A stretch of 64,000 nt of DNA from Streptomyces albidoflavus. Its GTDB lineage: Bacteria; Actinomycetota; Actinomycetes; Streptomycetales; Streptomycetaceae. Below, piece after piece: positions 8,553 to 17,612 of this stretch (positions are counted from its first letter, which is position 1; each line of letters starts with the position of its first letter). The translations under genes were made by a program, and so were the position numbers. Location: the NCBI RefSeq assembly GCF_000719955.1, contig NZ_JOII01000038.1:1-64000 (forward strand), written 5' to 3'. The notes under the pieces were generated by a model, which saw only the letters and a program-made list of their open reading frames with translations, did not search any database and was not told the origin of the DNA.

Positions 8553-10505
8553 TCAGGGGAAGGGGTGCGGGGCGGGGTTGAGGTCGGCGTCGGTGAGGTC
8601 GCGGCCGGCGAGGCCCGCCTCGCGCAGGGCGGTGCGCAGGCGGGGCATGCCGAGGGCGCGCTGGCGGGTCCAGCCGAAGTCGATGGGGAGCAGGCCGGGG
8701 ACGAGGACGCTGACGGTCCTCAGGCCCAGCGCCCGCTGTTCGGGCATGGTCTGGTCGACGACGACCACGTCGAAGCCGGCGCCGGTGACGGCGTCCACGC
8801 ACCGGGCGAGGTCGTCCCGCAGGTCGTCGGAGACGGGCGGCAGCGAGCCGTCGCCGTACAGCTCGGCGACGGAGCGCTTCGGCGGGCGCGGGGTGCCGGG
8901 GGCGCCGAGGAGGAAGTCGGCGTGGTCGCCCATCTCGGGGATGCCGTAGGCGAGCGGGTGGTCGTGGAGCGCCTCGACGCGGTGGAAGTCGGTGGCCATG
9001 GCGCGCAGCCGGGCCTCGTCGCGCCGGGTGCGGCCGGGCAGGTTGACGGCGTCGGTGGCGATCTCGCAGAGGGCGCCCGCGACGGCCGCCTCGGGGTCGA
9101 GCCCGGCCCCCGCGCCGAAGCACATCCGGCCCGGCCCGCCGTCGGGGCGGACGGCGACGCCGGTGACGACCGGGATCGGGAAGGTGATCCGGGTGTCGAA
9201 GAACCGGGCCTCGTAGCCGTACATCGCGAGCCGGTCGACCATGTGCCGGGTGGCGGCGCTGGTGCTGGTCGCGGGGTCGATCTCGGGCAGGGCGGCCCGC
9301 CCGTACCAGGCGAGCAGGAAGGCGTCCCGCTCGACGACCTCCATGAGCCCGCAGTAGACGGCCTCCTCCAGGCAGCCGCCGGTGGCGCAGCCGTTGGAGG
9401 ACTCCTGGACGAACCGGTTCTCCAGCCCGGGGGCGTGGTAGTAGGTGAGCACCTCGGGGACGAGGACCGGGCGTTCGTCGCGCAGCGAGTACCCCCACAC
9501 CCAGGGGATCTCGCGGCCGGTGGTGAAGGGCGGCACGTGCGGGTTGGCGGCGTGGAACGCCTCGTCGTACAGCCCCACCACGCGCGGGTCCACCACCTGC
9601 TCCCCGCGTGCCACGAGCTGGTCGAGCGAGGCCCGGACCTCGGCCTTCTTCGCCCGCGACCGCATCCCGGCGTACCGCTCCAGGCCCTCCAGGACGCCGA
9701 TGCGCAGGCTCTGCCCGAAGGTGTCGGCGTGGCCGCCCCAGAAGGTCTCGCGGAGGTAGTCGCCGGAGCGCATCGAGAAGCAGCCCACCGTGGCGGAGGT
9801 CGACCCGGAGGAGACGTCCTGCACGACGGAGGGCCCGAGCGAGCCGCAGAGCGGGTTGGCGTACGGCTGGATCGGCAGCTCGTAGGTGGCGAGGTCGCGG
9901 ACGCGGAAGCTGCCGGGCCGGTGCTTGGGCGCGGGCCCCAGGGTGAGCGTGGCTGCCTCGGCGGTGTCCTCCTCGGCGACCGAGCAGCGCGGGCACTCCG
10001 GGTCGGGGACGAGCGGGTAGTGCCGGGTCCGCAGCGTCTGGAGGTCGACCAGGTGCACGGCGGCGAACGCCCCCGTCTCCGGTCCGCGCCCGCCGAGCCG
10101 GGCCGCGATCAGCCCGGCCACCGCCTCGGCCCCGAACACCGTCAGGTACGGGTTCTCCCCCGCCGCCCGCGTCCCGGACCCCAGCTCCAGCGCCTCCCGC
10201 AGCGTCACACTGCGCACCGCCTGCCACCGCCGCTCCAGGCAGCGGGCGCAGGGCTGTTCCCACTCCCCGGGGAAGGGCCCGACCACGGCCTGCCGCCCGT
10301 AGAGCCGCACCGGCACGGCCCCCGCCTCGGACGCGGCGAGCGGCGCCCGGAAGGCGTCGTGGACGCCGAGCGGGGCGAGGTCGAGGGGGACGGGCGTGGC
10401 GTGGGCGGCCAGCGCCCGGTGCAGCCGGGCGGCGAAGGCGGCGACCGGGTCGGCGGCGGCGTGGCCGGGCGCTCCGGCCGCCTGGTCGAGGGTGTCAGCG
10501 GGCAT
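8553..10505 (-). CDS. TOMM YcaO cyclodehydratase
   Basis: 650 aa. It activates backbone amides with ATP so that Cys, Ser or Thr side chains cyclise to azolines. CARC (residues 86-89) and CPRC (171-174) form a probable zinc site in the N-terminal part. EGLERYAG (273-280) and EVVERDAFLLAWY further on are the acidic ATP/Mg-binding blocks of YcaO. The extreme C-terminus is Pro-rich, ending HPFP, as in azoline-forming YcaO enzymes where this tail is catalytic. The start overlaps the 3' end of the E1-like partner gene by 11 bases, which supports a two-protein complex. It is a separate polypeptide, not the fused form. Confidence 0.93.
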   Translation of the reverse strand: MPADTLDQAAGAPGHAAADPVAAFAARLHRALAAHATPVPLDLAPLGVHDAFRAPLAASEAGAVPVRLYGRQAVVGPFPGEWEQPCARCLERRWQAVRSVTLREALELGSGTRAAGENPYLTVFGAEAVAGLIAARLGGRGPETGAFAAVHLVDLQTLRTRHYPLVPDPECPRCSVAEEDTAEAATLTLGPAPKHRPGSFRVRDLATYELPIQPYANPLCGSLGPSVVQDVSSGSTSATVGCFSMRSGDYLRETFWGGHADTFGQSLRIGVLEGLERYAGMRSRAKKAEVRASLDQLVARGEQVVDPRVVGLYDEAFHAANPHVPPFTTGREIPWVWGYSLRDERPVLVPEVLTYYHAPGLENRFVQESSNGCATGGCLEEAVYCGLMEVVERDAFLLAWYGRAALPEIDPATSTSAATRHMVDRLAMYGYEARFFDTRITFPIPVVTGVAVRPDGGPGRMCFGAGAGLDPEAAVAGALCEIATDAVNLPGRTRRDEARLRAMATDFHRVEALHDHPLAYGIPEMGDHADFLLGAPGTPRPPKRSVAELYGDGSLPPVSDDLRDDLARCVDAVTGAGFDVVVVDQTMPEQRALGLRTVSVLVPGLLPIDFGWTRQRALGMPRLRTALREAGLAGRDLTDADLNPAPHPFP

Positions 10506-12717
10506 CGGTGCCGTCCTCGGCGGGGGCGGCCACGGTCAGCAGGACCCGGGCGGTGGCAAGCCGGCCGGTGGCGAGGTCGGCCGGGGTGGTGTCCAGGTAC
10601 AGGGCATCCCGGCCGGCCTCCCCGAGGCGGGCCAGGATCTCGGGGAAGGTGGTGGCGGCGTCGAGCGGGCCGCCCGGCTCCCCGGCGAGGGCGAGCGCGG
10701 CGGGCGCCAGGTCGGTGACGAAGGGGTCGCCGGAGTCGGGCTCCTGGCCGGTCTCGGCGGCGAGCTGGGCGTCGCCCAGCAGGTCGCGCAGGGCGGCGCG
10801 GGCCGCCTCGCGCCGGGTGAGGTCGGCGGCGACGGCCCAGCGGCCGCCGGGCTCGCGGGCGAGGACGACGGGGGCGGGCCCGTCGCCGGTCAGGTCGAGC
10901 AGTTCCACGCCGAGGCCGAGCGCGGCGGCGGTCTTGTGCAGGAACTCCAGCTCGGCGTCGCCCGCCGCGTCCTGGGCGAGCGGCACGGCCGCCCTGCCCC
11001 GGACGGCGTCCAGCACGGCGGTGTGGGCGAGGGCGGCGAGCAGCGCGGCCCCGGCCGCCTCGGCGGCCGAACTCCCGGCGCCCGCACCGGCGGTGGCGGC
11101 CAGGTGCGTCCGGAGCCGGTTGTGCGGGCCGAAGGGCCGGGCGGCCGGGACGGGCACGCGGTGCGGCTCACCGGTACGCAGCGAGAGCGCGGGGGTCCAG
11201 GCGGTGGCCGGGGTGGCGTCGGTCCCGCCGAAGGTGGCGAGGGAGGCCGGTGCGACGGGTGCGCCGTGCTCCTCCCCCGCCGGCGGCGCCGGCACGGTGT
11301 GGTCGACGTACAGGACGGCGGCCCGGTGCAGGGCGCGGGTCCGGGCCCCGGCGAGGTGGTGGATGTCGGCGGCGGTCACGGCGCGCACCGTGCCGTCGGG
11401 CAGGGCGAGTTCGACGCGGCTGACCTTGAGCGGGGTCTGGGTGAGGTCGTCGTCGTCGAAGCGGGTGAAGACCCCGGTGTGCGGGCGGACCAGCGCGCTC
11501 GCGGTGGCGTTGAGCGCGTCCACCACCTCCTGGGCCTCCTCGGCCCCGGCCACACTCGGCGTACGGGGGACCTCCGGGGTCCCGGGCGAGGTCACCGGGA
11601 CTCCGGAGGGGGCGCAGTGGCGGCAGCGCGGGTGCGGGGGCACGGGTTCGGCGAGGACGTCCAGCGAGGAGAGGTCCTGGATGAGCACCTGCCCGCGCGT
11701 CTCGGCCGGCTGCACCCCGCTGGTCAGCCGGAACACCTCGTACGCGAGGAGGTTGCCGGCCATCGCGGCGACCGGCCCGGTCAGCGGCCCCGGCGCGCCC
11801 GCGTCCAGGCTCCGGGCGCCGCCCGCCACCTCGCTCCACAGGGCGGCGGCGGTGCCCGCGTCGACGTTCGCGCCGAGGCGGAGCAGTGCACAGGACCAGC
11901 AGCCGCCGGTGGCGCTCGCGGCGTCGGCGCCGGTGGTGAGCGGGCCCATGACCAGCCGCTCGCCGAAGGCCCAGGCCGGCAGCAGGGTGCGGCCCTCGGG
12001 GACGCCCTCGGTGAGCAGGCGGTGGGTGAGCCCGGCCGCGCCGGGTCCGGTGACCACGACGACCTCGTACCCGTCCAGCGCCGCCCAGCCGGGCCCCTCG
12101 GCGGGGTCGGGCAGCCGGTTCAGGCTCACCGGGCAGCCCTCTTCGGCGAGTTGGTCGGCCTCACCGGTCACGTCGGGGAAGTCGGCGGCCAGCCCGACCG
12201 TTCCGCAGCCGTTGCGGACCAGGCCGAGGGCGACCCAGCGGGCGGTCTCGTCGGTGCCGAGGACGGCGACGCGGGCGGCCCGGTAGCGGGCGAACCGGTC
12301 GGGGGCCGCGTCGGTGTAGTGGTCGATGTAGGCGATCTGCGCGGCGAACCGCTGCCCGGCGGCGTCCTCCGGCGCCGGTCTCAGCGCGTCGGCCTCGGGG
12401 ATGTCGCGGGCGAAGTCGCGGGCGTAGAGGGTGCGGACCAGTTCGGCGGCCATCGCCCGCTGGGCCGGGCCGAACCCGGCGCACACCTCGTCGAGCCGGT
12501 GGCGCCCGGTCAGGTGCGGCAGGACGAGGGCGGCGAACCGGTAGGCGGTGCGGCCGGTGAGGTGGAAGCCGCCGTCGGCGTTGTGGAAGAGGACCCCGCC
12601 GGGGGTCTGGGTGAAGAGCACGTCGCGGCGGACCCGGGGCCGGGTGGCGGCGAGCGCGTCGAAGGCGTCGGCGGCGGGGGCGGTCGCCGGGGCGGGTTCG
12701 GTGGTGGAGTCGGCCAT
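10495..12717 (-). CDS. E1-like TOMM leader-binding protein (ocin-ThiF type cyclodehydratase partner)
   Basis: 740 aa. Residues about 28-110 resemble a PqqD-like recognition element that binds the leader peptide. A ThiF/E1-like Rossmann region follows, starting near ARVAVLGT at 147-154. Two CxxC pairs, CWSC at 273-276 and CRHC at 365-368, form the expected structural zinc site. About 350 further residues complete the protein. This family presents the precursor to YcaO and does not itself hydrolyse ATP. It starts seven bases after the activator gene, so regulator and enzymes share a transcript. No adenylating motif was recognised, as is usual for these proteins. Confidence 0.88.
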   Translation of the reverse strand: MADSTTEPAPATAPAADAFDALAATRPRVRRDVLFTQTPGGVLFHNADGGFHLTGRTAYRFAALVLPHLTGRHRLDEVCAGFGPAQRAMAAELVRTLYARDFARDIPEADALRPAPEDAAGQRFAAQIAYIDHYTDAAPDRFARYRAARVAVLGTDETARWVALGLVRNGCGTVGLAADFPDVTGEADQLAEEGCPVSLNRLPDPAEGPGWAALDGYEVVVVTGPGAAGLTHRLLTEGVPEGRTLLPAWAFGERLVMGPLTTGADAASATGGCWSCALLRLGANVDAGTAAALWSEVAGGARSLDAGAPGPLTGPVAAMAGNLLAYEVFRLTSGVQPAETRGQVLIQDLSSLDVLAEPVPPHPRCRHCAPSGVPVTSPGTPEVPRTPSVAGAEEAQEVVDALNATASALVRPHTGVFTRFDDDDLTQTPLKVSRVELALPDGTVRAVTAADIHHLAGARTRALHRAAVLYVDHTVPAPPAGEEHGAPVAPASLATFGGTDATPATAWTPALSLRTGEPHRVPVPAARPFGPHNRLRTHLAATAGAGAGSSAAEAAGAALLAALAHTAVLDAVRGRAAVPLAQDAAGDAELEFLHKTAAALGLGVELLDLTGDGPAPVVLAREPGGRWAVAADLTRREAARAALRDLLGDAQLAAETGQEPDSGDPFVTDLAPAALALAGEPGGPLDAATTFPEILARLGEAGRDALYLDTTPADLATGRLATARVLLTVAAPAEDGTDAR

Positions 12718-12723
12718 CAGGGG

Positions 12724-14610
12724 TCACACCTTCTCTGCGGGGCGCGGGAGTTCAGGGCGGTGCGCGCGGGCGGTACGGCAGTGGGGGCACCGCCCGGTGT
12801 GGGCGGGGTCGGGGCTTTGCGGGTGCGAGGCGGACGTGGTGGGGGCGCGGCCCCGCCCGCGCGCCCAGGCCCGCAGCAGCGGCAGCGTGCGGTACGGGCC
12901 GGGCGGTCCCTCCTCCAGGAACCCGGCGTCGGCGAGCCGGTCGAGGAGCTGTTCGGTCTCGGCCTCACCGAGCCCGAGCGCGGGTGCGGCCTCCTCGGCC
13001 CCGCAGGCCGGCCCGAGCGCGGCGACCCGCGGGAAGGCGTCGGCGAGCGGGGGGTCGAGCCGGGCCAGCGCCTCCCCCAGCACCTCGGGCACGGAGAGCC
13101 CGGGGGCGTCGGTGAGGGCGAGCCGTCCGGCCTGGTCGGGGCCGAGCCAGCGGGCGGAGTCGGCGAGGCCGAGCCCGGGGCGGGTCAGCAGCCGGGCCGT
13201 CATGATGCGCAGGGCCAGCGGGTGGTGGCCGCACCCCTCGGCGATACGGCGGGCCTCGTCCGGTTCGGCGTCGACGCGTTCGGCGCCGAGGACGGAGCGG
13301 AGCAGGGCGTGCGACTCGGCCGGGCGGAACGGCCCGAGCCGCACCACGCGCCCGCCGTGGGTGGCGACCAGCCCGGCGAGGCCGCGCCGGCTGGTGACCA
13401 CGACGGCCCCGCCCGTACAGGCGGCGAGCAGCGGCCGTACCTGGTCGGCGCCGGCCGCGTCGTCCAGGACCAGCAGGGTGGGGCTGCCGGGCGGGCGGTC
13501 CGCCAGGGCGCGGGTGAGCTGTCCGGCGACGGTCTGCGGGTCGTAGGGACGCCCGTCCGGGCCGGTCAGGCGGATCAGCAGCCGGCCGCCGGGGAAGCGG
13601 TCGGCGAGCTGGGTGGCGACGTGCCGGGCCAGCGCCGACTTGCCGATGCCGGGGGCGCCGGAGAGGACGACGGTGAGCGGGCCGCCGGGCCGGTGGGCGG
13701 TGTCGGCGGTGAGGTGGGAGGTGAGCGCGGCCACCTCGGCGGCGCGCCCGGTGAAGTCGGGGACCGGGGTGAGCGGGGTGACCAGGCCGGGCTCCTCGGG
13801 TCCGGGCGCGGCGGGCGCCTCCGGGAGCGCGGCCGGGCGGCCGTCCTCCTCCCCGGCGGGCCCGGCGTCGAGGGTGTCGCCGCGCAGGATGGCCAGTTCG
13901 AGCCGCTGGAGGGCGGCGCCCGGGTCGACCCCGAGTTCCTGGAGCAGGTACTCCTTGACGCGCCGGTACTCGGCGAGCGCCTCGGCCTGGCGGCCGGTCC
14001 GGTACAGCGCCTCGACCAGCTGCTCGTGGAACCGCTCGTGGCCGGGGTGGGCGCGGGTCACCTCCCACAGGTCGCCCAGCGCCTCCCCGCACCGCCCGAG
14101 CCGCAGGTGGAGGCCGCAGAGCCGTTCCACGGCGCGCAGCCGTTCCTCGGCGAGGCGGGGCACCTCGTCGCGGTGGAGCAGGTCGGAGCGGACGTTGGCG
14201 AGGAGCGGGCCCTGCCAGAGCGCCAGCGCGTCGCGCAGGGCGGCCAGTTCGGCCTGCGGGTCGTGGGTGAGGGCGGCGGCCCGCCGGACCCGCTCCCGGA
14301 ACCCGATGAGGTCCAGGGTGTGCGGACCGGCGGTGATGCGGTAGCCGCCGGGGACGGCCTCGATCGGTGTCTCGGTGACCCCGTGCTTGGTGAAGAGCCG
14401 CCGGAGCCTGAGGACACAGGTCTGGAGGGCGGCCTTGGCGGTGGCCGGCTGCTCCTCCCCCCAGATGGCCCGCTGGAGGTAGTCGGCGGAGACCACGGAG
14501 TTGGCGTGCAGGAGCAGCGCGGTCAGCAGGACGGTGGGCTTGGCGGGCTGGAGGACGACCGACTCGGGGCCGTCGTGCAGCGAGAGCGGGCCGAGCAGCT
14601 GGAACCGCAT
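12724..14610 (-). CDS. SARP-family pathway activator with NB-ARC ATPase domain (AfsR-like)
   Basis: 628 aa. An OmpR-type DNA-binding domain (residues about 1-95) and a bacterial transcriptional activation domain (about 100-250) are followed by an NB-ARC-like STAND ATPase with P-loop GAPGIGKSAL at 318-327 and a VLDD Walker B near 385. A short CPHC motif lies near the C-terminus. TPR repeats of full AfsR are missing. SARPs activate biosynthetic operons by binding direct repeats near -35. Its position as first large gene makes it the likely switch of this operon. The 77-aa peptide gene ends eight bases upstream. Confidence 0.93.
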   Translation of the reverse strand: MRFQLLGPLSLHDGPESVVLQPAKPTVLLTALLLHANSVVSADYLQRAIWGEEQPATAKAALQTCVLRLRRLFTKHGVTETPIEAVPGGYRITAGPHTLDLIGFRERVRRAAALTHDPQAELAALRDALALWQGPLLANVRSDLLHRDEVPRLAEERLRAVERLCGLHLRLGRCGEALGDLWEVTRAHPGHERFHEQLVEALYRTGRQAEALAEYRRVKEYLLQELGVDPGAALQRLELAILRGDTLDAGPAGEEDGRPAALPEAPAAPGPEEPGLVTPLTPVPDFTGRAAEVAALTSHLTADTAHRPGGPLTVVLSGAPGIGKSALARHVATQLADRFPGGRLLIRLTGPDGRPYDPQTVAGQLTRALADRPPGSPTLLVLDDAAGADQVRPLLAACTGGAVVVTSRRGLAGLVATHGGRVVRLGPFRPAESHALLRSVLGAERVDAEPDEARRIAEGCGHHPLALRIMTARLLTRPGLGLADSARWLGPDQAGRLALTDAPGLSVPEVLGEALARLDPPLADAFPRVAALGPACGAEEAAPALGLGEAETEQLLDRLADAGFLEEGPPGPYRTLPLLRAWARGRGRAPTTSASHPQSPDPAHTGRCPHCRTARAHRPELPRPAEKV

Positions 14611-14618
14611 GCCGGCGC

Positions 14619-14852
14619 CTAGTCCCAGCCGTTGACCAGCTTGCCGTACCCGGGATCGGCGGGAGCGCTGTCCCAGCCGTTGACCAGCGGGCTCACCGGA
14701 ACGGGAGCGGCCTCCGGCGCCTGGGCGACGGCCTGCCCGGCCCCGAGGGCGAGCACGGCGACGGCCCCGGCGAGGGCGGCGACCGCCCTCGCCCGGCGGG
14801 GGCGGACGGAGGAGGCGGGGTGCGGACAGTGGGCGTTACGGTTCCCGGACAC
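14619..14852 (-). CDS. 77-aa secreted-type small peptide with repeated LVNGWD motif
   Basis: GTG start at 14852 with AGGGAG upstream. The sequence has an Arg-rich n-region (about residues 17-23), a strongly hydrophobic core (about 24-42) and an AQA-type cleavage region, leaving a tail of about 32 residues. The tail contains LVNGWD twice, the second at the very C-terminus, separated by DSAPADPGYGK. It has almost no Cys, Ser or Thr, so it is a poor azole substrate. It precedes the SARP gene by eight bases and should be co-transcribed. It might be an exported signal sensed by the pathway, an atypical precursor or an unrelated secreted peptide. I do not recognise a named family. Confidence 0.65.
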   Translation of the reverse strand: MSGNRNAHCPHPASSVRPRRARAVAALAGAVAVLALGAGQAVAQAPEAAPVPVSPLVNGWDSAPADPGYGKLVNGWD

Positions 14853-15327
14853 GGTTCTCCCTGGAGAGTCTGGTCATGGCTCATGGGCAACTGCGCGAAC
14901 AGGGCTCGCCGGTGTGCGGCACGGCGCCCCGGGGCTGGGCCGGAGAGAGAGGGGAAAGGGTGGGGGGTGGCTCGGTACGGCGGTGGGGCGTGGCTCTGTA
15001 CGAAGCGGGGCGGGACGCCGTGGTCACGGGCGCCCGCCTGACGGGCCGTCGGGCGGTGTTGACCCGACCATGCCAGCATTGACTTCTGCCGTGGTGGACG
15101 CGCGTTGACAGCTTGTTGCAGCCGCTCCGGCAGCATCGTGCAACCAGGATCGGCATTCGGCGCGTTCCGCCCGAACCGGCTCCGTCCGGCGCCGCCCCGC
15201 GCCCGTTCGGGCGCCTGCCCGCCTGCCGGACGCCCTCCCCGCCGGCGCCCCGCCGATGAGAAGGTGTCCCGGAATCGGTGTAGGGGGAACGGAGTCGCCG
15301 CCTCCCGCACGTGAGGAGAGGACGACC
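14853..15327. other. 475-bp divergent intergenic region
   Basis: Separates the peptide operon (minus) from the MFS gene (plus), so it must hold promoters for both. Three TTGAC copies on the plus strand (15059, 15079, 15105) are the only evident repeats. TTGACA at 15105-15110 is a good -35 match without a convincing -10. A 22-base SARP-like periodicity could not be confirmed. No convincing small gene with a ribosome binding site was found. Confidence 0.4.
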
Positions 15328-16923
15328 GTGAACGAGGGCCCCGCATCCGGCACGCCCGACCTGCCCCGCCCGCGCGGCCCCCGCCCCGGGGAGCCCGGGG
15401 CCACTCCGCCCGCAGCCCCGGCCCCGGACGCCCGGCGCGGCGCCGTCGTCGCCGCCCTCATGCTCTCCATGGCGCTGGCGGCGCTGGACGGCACCATCGT
15501 CTCCACCGCCGTCCCGCAGATCGTCGGCGACCTCGGCGGCTTCTCGTACTTCTCCTGGCTCTTCGCCGGCTACCTGCTCGCCGTCACCGTGACCCTCCCG
15601 GTCTACGGCAAGCTCTCCGACACCCTCGGCCGCAAGCCGGTCCTCATCATGGGCTCGGTCCTCTTCCTCCTCGGCTCGCTGCTCTGCGCGCTCGCCTGGG
15701 ACATGACCTCGCTGATCGCCTTCCGCGTCGTCCAGGGGCTGGGCGGCGGCGCCCTCCAGGGCACGGTGCAGACCCTCGCCGCCGACCTGTACCCGCTCAA
15801 GGAACGCCCCAAGATCCAGGCGCGGCTCTCCACCGTCTGGGCGCTCTCCGCCGTCGCGGGCCCCGGCCTCGGCGGGCTCCTCGCCACCTACGCCGACTGG
15901 CGGTGGATCTTCCTCGTCAACCTGCCCGTCGGCGCCGTCGCCCTCTGGCTCATCGTCCGCCACCTGCACGAACCCCTCCGCGAGCGGACCGGGCCGCGCC
16001 CCCGGATCGACTGGGCGGGCGCGCTCTCCATCTTCTGCTGCGGCGCCGTGCTGCTCACCGCGCTGGTCCAGGGCGGCGTCGCCTGGGGCTGGCTCTCGCC
16101 GCCCTCCCTCGCCCTCTTCGGTACCGGAGCCGTGCTGGCCGCCGCCACGGTCCTGATCGAACGCCGGGCCGCCGACCCGGTCCTCCCCGGCTGGGTCTGG
16201 CGCCGCCGCACCATCGCCGCCGTCAACCTCGCCCTCGGCTGCCTCGGCCTGCTGATGGTCGCCCCGACCGTCTTCCTCCCGACGTACGCCCAGTCCGTCC
16301 TCGGCCTCGCGCCGGTCGCCGCCGGGTTCGTCCTCTCCGTGATGACGCTCTCCTGGCCGCTGGCGGCCGCCCTCAGCCAGCACGTCTACCGGCGCATCGG
16401 CTTCCGCGACACCGCCCTCGTCGGCGTCGGCGGGGCCACCCTCGTCCTGCTGGCCTTCCCGCTGCTGCCGTACCCGGGCAGCGGCTGGCAGCCCGCCCTG
16501 CTGATGCTGGCGCTCGGCGCCGCCCTCGGCCTCTTCCAGCTGCCGCTGATCGTCGGCGTCCAGTCCACCGTGGGCTGGGAGGAGCGCGGCACCACCACCG
16601 CCTCGGTCCTCTTCTGCCGCCAGATCGGCCAGACCCTCGGCGCCGCCCTCTTCGGCGCCGTCGCCAACGCCGTCCTCACCGCCCGCCTCGGCAACTCCTC
16701 CGGCGACCTCGACGCGGTCGCCCGCGCCCTGGACGAGCCGGGCGCCATGGACGCCGCGACCGCCGACACCCTGCGCCGCGCCGTCGCCTCGGCCGTCGAG
16801 ACGGTCCACCTCGGCGCGGCCTGCGCGGGCGCCGCCGCCTTCGTCCTCCTGCTCACCCTGGCCCCGCGCCGCTTCCCGGTACGCGAGGAGCACACCGGCC
16901 CCGCCTCCGCCGAACGGGCCTGA
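15328..16923 (+). CDS. MFS drug exporter, DHA2/14-TMS family
   Basis: 531 aa from GTG 15328, with GAGGAGAGG eight bases upstream. The first membrane segment carries LDGTIVSTAVPQI (motif D1 of 14-segment exporters), and the loop after segment two carries GKLSDTLGRKP (motif A). About fourteen hydrophobic segments fill the chain. The family extrudes drugs and dyes by proton antiport. It is convergent with a TetR gene 19 bases downstream and divergent from the peptide cluster. It could add self-resistance, but nothing in the sequence ties it to the cluster. Confidence 0.92.
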   Translation: MNEGPASGTPDLPRPRGPRPGEPGATPPAAPAPDARRGAVVAALMLSMALAALDGTIVSTAVPQIVGDLGGFSYFSWLFAGYLLAVTVTLPVYGKLSDTLGRKPVLIMGSVLFLLGSLLCALAWDMTSLIAFRVVQGLGGGALQGTVQTLAADLYPLKERPKIQARLSTVWALSAVAGPGLGGLLATYADWRWIFLVNLPVGAVALWLIVRHLHEPLRERTGPRPRIDWAGALSIFCCGAVLLTALVQGGVAWGWLSPPSLALFGTGAVLAAATVLIERRAADPVLPGWVWRRRTIAAVNLALGCLGLLMVAPTVFLPTYAQSVLGLAPVAAGFVLSVMTLSWPLAAALSQHVYRRIGFRDTALVGVGGATLVLLAFPLLPYPGSGWQPALLMLALGAALGLFQLPLIVGVQSTVGWEERGTTTASVLFCRQIGQTLGAALFGAVANAVLTARLGNSSGDLDAVARALDEPGAMDAATADTLRRAVASAVETVHLGAACAGAAAFVLLLTLAPRRFPVREEHTGPASAERA

Positions 16924-16942
16924 CCCCCGCCCGCCCGTCCGG

Positions 16943-17548
16943 TCAGCCGGCCGCCAGCCCCGCCAGGTAGCCGTCGACCAGCGCGACCTGCCGGACGGGC
17001 GGGAACTCCTCCGGCGCGAACAGGGCCTGCACGACCAGCCCCAGCACGAAACTCTGCGCGGCCGCCGCCACGTCCCCGGCGTCCGGCCCGGCGGGCAGCT
17101 CCCCCGCCCGCTGGGCCTCGGCGACGTACCCGGCCATCCGCTCCCGGGCCCGCCGGTACCGCGCCGCGTGCTCCGCCGCCAGCTCCGGATCGGCCAGTGC
17201 CACATCCCAGGAGCCGACCCAGATCCGGTTGTTCGCCGCCCCCGGCCCGTCGAGCGGCAGCACGTCGAGCAGCACCGCCCGCAGCCGCACCAGCCCCGAC
17301 GCCTGTCCCACCCGCTCCTCCGCCGGACGCGGCCGCCCGGCCGACCGCCGGTCCAGCACCTCCAGCGCGTGCCGCACCAGCGCCCGCTTGCTCGGGAAGT
17401 AATGCGTGACCAGCCCCGTCGTGGCCCCCATCTCGCCCGCCACCGCCCGCAGCGTCAGCCCCCCGAACCCCCGCGCGGCCAGCACCCGCCACACCGCCTC
17501 GGAAACATCCTCCCGGCGTGCGTCATGGTCCCCACGAGCTGGCGTCAT
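16943..17548 (-). CDS. TetR-family transcriptional regulator
   Basis: 201 aa from ATG 17548. The N-terminal helix-turn-helix reads GLTLRAVAGEMGATTGLVTHYF near residues 28-50, a textbook TetR domain, followed by an all-helical ligand-binding part. It is convergent with the MFS gene and divergent from the acetyltransferase gene, with an imperfect palindrome in the shared upstream region that is a likely autoregulatory operator. MFS, acetyltransferase or both could be targets. The ligand is unknown. Confidence 0.9.
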   Translation of the reverse strand: MTPARGDHDARREDVSEAVWRVLAARGFGGLTLRAVAGEMGATTGLVTHYFPSKRALVRHALEVLDRRSAGRPRPAEERVGQASGLVRLRAVLLDVLPLDGPGAANNRIWVGSWDVALADPELAAEHAARYRRARERMAGYVAEAQRAGELPAGPDAGDVAAAAQSFVLGLVVQALFAPEEFPPVRQVALVDGYLAGLAAG

Positions 17549-17557
17549 ACCCGGTAC

Positions 17558-17585
17558 GGTACATACCCAACGCTTGTTACGTACC
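17558..17585. promoter_or_regulatory. Candidate TetR operator (28-bp imperfect palindrome)
   Basis: The arms begin GGTAC and end GTACC, and 10 of 14 positions per half-site are symmetric. It lies ten bases upstream of the TetR ATG and 28 upstream of the acetyltransferase GTG, where repression of both would be expected. Assignment is by position and symmetry only. Confidence 0.5.
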
Positions 17586-17612
17586 ACTCGCCCCCTAGCC
17601 CCAGGACCCGCC

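Noticed and set aside
15058..15110. Three TTGAC copies as SARP binding boxes
   Set aside because: Spacing of 20 and 26 bases does not fit the 11- or 22-base periodicity expected for SARP sites.
14881..15156. 91-codon Cys-containing frame (minus strand) upstream of the SARP operon, considered as peptide precursor
   Set aside because: Weak ribosome site, Arg/Pro-rich composition typical of a shadow frame, and Cys confined to the N-terminal part and end without a leader/core pattern.
15328..16923. MFS exporter as part of the peptide cluster
   Set aside because: Divergent, has its own TetR neighbour, and the cluster already encodes an ABC exporter; no sequence link seen.
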